A DNA stretch of 64,000 bases from Mugil cephalus (Eukaryota > Chordata > Actinopteri > Mugiliformes > Mugilidae), in contig NC_061777.1 in NCBI RefSeq assembly GCF_022458985.1, positions 13,109,668 through 13,173,667 on the forward strand. Reading direction: 5' to 3'. Position 1 is the stretch's first letter, and each line of letters opens with the position of its first letter. Below the pieces are notes generated by a model. The model was not told where the DNA came from, made no database searches, and was given only the letters and a program-made list of their open reading frames with translations. The translations under genes and the position numbers were made by a program. Shown piece after piece: positions 62,901-64,000 of the stretch.

Positions 62901-64000
62901 ATTTAGGGCAATCATCACTTCCTGCTTCTCAGATATAAACATTTGCAGGACTTTTCTATTATTGTCAATTGAGAACTTCTTTTCTTTTATTATTAATTAT
63001 ATCCCAAGATATCGTTCGTTACCCTGCAGCACTCCACTTTGTGGAAACAGTCTTAAGCCATTATCGTGACTGGATACAACCACTCACAGGATAGAGAGCA
63101 TGCTATGATATACAACATTTTCTCTGCTTCTATCGGACAGCGCTCTTCCTTGTGTCCACTGTAATATAAACACTGGTTTCCCCCCAGGGGAAGCACTTCT
63201 TTTCTCATTGTTACGTTGTCATTTGTCTGCACGTGATCACGTGCTTTGTACACATCACCGCACAGTCTCATGATCATTGAATAACAACAAAAAATAAATA
63301 AAAGACTAGCATGAATATGTCCTGAAAAGTCCACCAAAAGAAATGGTGTAGTGGGGGAGGTTAAACCATAGATAATCAAAGGCTTTGGAACAAGAGGTTC
63401 TGTGTCACTGCTGCACTTAACGGTCCTCTTCTGCATTTTGTATTGACAGCACCTGAGAGGAAAGACGTCATATTGGAACAATTCAGCCGCACCAACTCTG
63501 TCCGTGACCGCATGCGCAAGTTCACAGAAGCCAGCCAGAGCTCAAACACCCCCCCTTTGAAGAAGGCTCCTCTGAGGAACGGGATCACCTTCGGCAGCAG
63601 CGGCCGGACAAATCTTTCCAGAGCCGCTGAACTGTTTACACACCCGACAGCATCCCTCAGCACATCTGGAGACAGGCCAGCGAGGCCACGTGTGGACCCC
63701 GCATCTGACACAAGCGCAGCATCCCAGAGTCAGGCCACACCTCAGCCAAGAGGCGTGGCTAGCAAACCTCTGTCTGCAGCGAGCCAATCGCACAACGCCA
63801 TGGGTGGGATGAGGCATCCAGCTGAAAAAGATGTGCACTCCTCCAGTGACTCAAAGGAAGACAGTACCCAAGGGAGAGCAGCAGGAAAAAAAGTCACCCA
63901 GGGAGAGGCAGACCCGGACATGAAGACTTTTCTCACCATAGAGATCAAGGATGGACGCGCCACCACCACATCCACATCGGCCCCTAGAACCACCATTGTG
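36341..64000 (+). CDS. smtn: Smoothelin, 5' part of gene (continues past window)
   Basis: Exons 36341-36391, 48363-48520, 50280-50358, 50445-50520, 51241-51320, 57499-57571, 60938-61644, 62768-62819, 63450-64000 (open at the edge) give 609 codons in consistent phase. Smoothelin is an actin-associated protein of contractile muscle. The N-terminus holds two copies of the smoothelin helical module: LDERRLIRSAIRELRRREIE and EYEERKLIRATIRQIREEQE, each preceded by an acidic D-x-x-x-L segment. ALASKRF and the DKENQ stretch also match human SMTN. The last exon carries RTNSVRDRMRKFT and DMKTFLTIEIKDGRA, both characteristic of smoothelin. The middle is Ser-rich and contains a tandem repeat (61069-61395). 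The third smoothelin module and the calponin-homology domain should follow beyond 64000. Fish have more than one smtn copy; I cannot tell which this is. Confidence 0.93.
36588..36657. repeat. (ATCT)n tetranucleotide microsatellite
   Basis: About 17 uninterrupted CTAT units, then a degenerate TCTGTGTATCTGTGTG tail. Confidence 0.95.
43722..43731. promoter_or_regulatory. consensus CArG box in smtn intron 1
   Basis: CCTTATAAGG fits CC(A/T)6GG exactly and is palindromic. Serum response factor with myocardin binds such sites in smooth-muscle genes. One or two matches per 28 kb are expected by chance, so function is only a hypothesis. Confidence 0.35.
45800..46005. promoter_or_regulatory. CpG-rich cluster with three CCAAT boxes
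   Basis: About 18 CpG in 200 bases amid CpG-poor intron. CCAAT boxes: ATTGG 45806-45810, CCAAT 45897-45901, ATTGG 45932-45936. A CACGTG E-box follows near 45999. The arrangement looks like an NF-Y-type promoter, within smtn intron 1. Confidence 0.4.
47390..47414. repeat. (CA)n microsatellite
   Basis: About 12 CA units in smtn intron 1. Confidence 0.9.
47915..48022. repeat. (GT)n microsatellite, about 108 bases
   Basis: Nearly pure GT array with one GGTTG interruption at 47939-47943, ending about 340 bases before smtn exon 2. Confidence 0.95.
48521..50279 (+). other. smtn: smtn intron 2
   Basis: Contains the CA/CAGA repeats at 48750-48829 and 48956-48981 and otherwise unremarkable sequence. 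The 203-codon frame at 49683-50294 runs into exon 3 but in a different frame and is a shadow. Intron 4 (50521-51240) holds nothing notable. Confidence 0.55.
48750..48829. repeat. (CA)n(CAGA)n compound microsatellite
   Basis: CA units pass into mixed CAGACA units. A second, shorter CAGA block lies at 48956-48981. Confidence 0.9.
51841..52314 (+). mobile_element. internally deleted Tc1/mariner-family transposon
   Basis: The left end CACGCCGATCAGCCACAACA, then TTAAAACC, is mirrored at the right by GGTTTTGATGTTATGACC and GATCGGGG, the known fish Tc1-type terminal repeats. TA stands at both outer borders (51841-51842 and 52313-52314), as Tc1 insertion requires. Inside, remnants of transposase are readable: an FCWETF-like piece near 51918-51975, and LTWPPN-DL-P-LWD near 52100-52150, where the catalytic Glu of the usual PIEHLWD motif is lost (INYLWD). 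At 474 bases it lacks most of a 1.2-1.6 kb element and cannot encode active transposase. Confidence 0.88.
53906..53989. repeat. (TG)n microsatellite, about 84 bases
   Basis: Uninterrupted TG array in smtn intron 5. Confidence 0.95.
54897..54951. repeat. (GT)n(GCGT)n compound microsatellite
   Basis: GT units change into about seven GCGT units, a CpG-bearing repeat. Confidence 0.9.
57572..60937 (+). other. smtn: smtn intron 6
   Basis: 3.4 kb, no coding exon recognised. Contains the dispersed repeat at 59035-59295 and a GGT repeat at about 60368-60385. The later introns 61645-62767 and 62820-63449 likewise contain nothing further apart from a short ACAC run near 62318. Confidence 0.55.
59035..59295. 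mobile_element. dispersed non-coding repeat with TTAGCAT motifs
   Basis: AACTGGATGGATTGCCATGA followed by TTAGCATTATACCTGTTTAGC, ATATTAGCATTGTCACTG and CATATTAGCATGTTGGCA matches a very common teleost repeat as I remember it, here shortened and diverged. Its transposon class is not clear to me. Confidence 0.6.
61069..61395 (+). repeat. smtn: seven-unit Ser-rich tandem repeat within smtn coding exon
   Basis: Units start at 61069, 61123, 61174, 61225, 61282, 61321 and 61369 (residues 217-325 of the window protein): SDSTASDRS, LDSVASEKS, LDSGASDKS, LDSAASERS, LGSDVSDTC, LGSGASDSF, ADSGTSDRS. Spacing is 18, 17, 17, 19, 13 and 16 residues. Five of the seven units (3-7) have Arg directly before the first listed residue, making an R-x-x-S context. 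I do not recall this repeat in mammalian smoothelin. Confidence 0.85.

Noticed and set aside
1-64000. tRNA, rRNA, CRISPR arrays or operon-type bacterial features
   Set aside because: No tRNA box pair, no rRNA-like stretch and no regular spacer array found; direct repeats here are microsatellites.

Overview
The window is vertebrate nuclear DNA, almost certainly from a teleost fish. Coding sequence is split into short exons with GT-AG introns. Introns and gaps carry long CA/TG microsatellites, an ATCT tetranucleotide array, a decayed Tc1-type transposon and other dispersed elements of fish type. The encoded proteins align closely with human proteins as I remember them. A percomorph-like fish is likely from the compact layout, but I cannot name a species.

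Six genes are present. From left to right: (1) the 3' half of pitpnm2 (+, 68-7307; the 5' part lies before the window), encoding the DDHD and LNS2 regions of a membrane-associated phosphatidylinositol/phosphatidic-acid transfer protein, with a 3' UTR of about 3.2 kb; (2) arl6ip4 (-, 12380-10961), a Ser/Lys-rich nuclear speckle-type protein, tail-to-tail with pitpnm2; (3) mthfd2 (-, 17372-14146), the mitochondrial methylene-THF dehydrogenase/cyclohydrolase; (4) mob1a (+, 19566-23910), the Hippo-pathway co-activator, head-to-head with mthfd2; (5) trafd1 (+, 26939-32617), a TRAF-type zinc-finger regulator of innate signalling; (6) smtn (+, 36341 to the right edge), smoothelin, with a 12 kb first intron and cut off before its C-terminal calponin-homology domain. 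I assembled exon by exon; reading phase is consistent across every junction used, and predicted lengths (arl6ip4 252 aa, mthfd2 338, mob1a 216, trafd1 576) fit the families.

The genes do not form one pathway. pitpnm2/arl6ip4 belong to a neighbourhood that in human lies on 12q24, mthfd2/mob1a to 2p13, trafd1 to 12q24 and smtn to 22q12, so the window joins blocks that are separate in mammals.

The most interesting non-routine signals are: a seven-unit Ser-rich tandem repeat inside one smoothelin exon; two symmetric phase-1 exons in pitpnm2 that can be included or skipped without changing frame; a CpG-rich cluster with three CCAAT boxes in smtn intron 1, which could be an alternative promoter; a consensus CArG box in the same intron; a 15-bp perfect hairpin between arl6ip4 and mthfd2; and a deleted Tc1 copy in smtn intron 5. 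I saw no evidence of a wholly new biological system.
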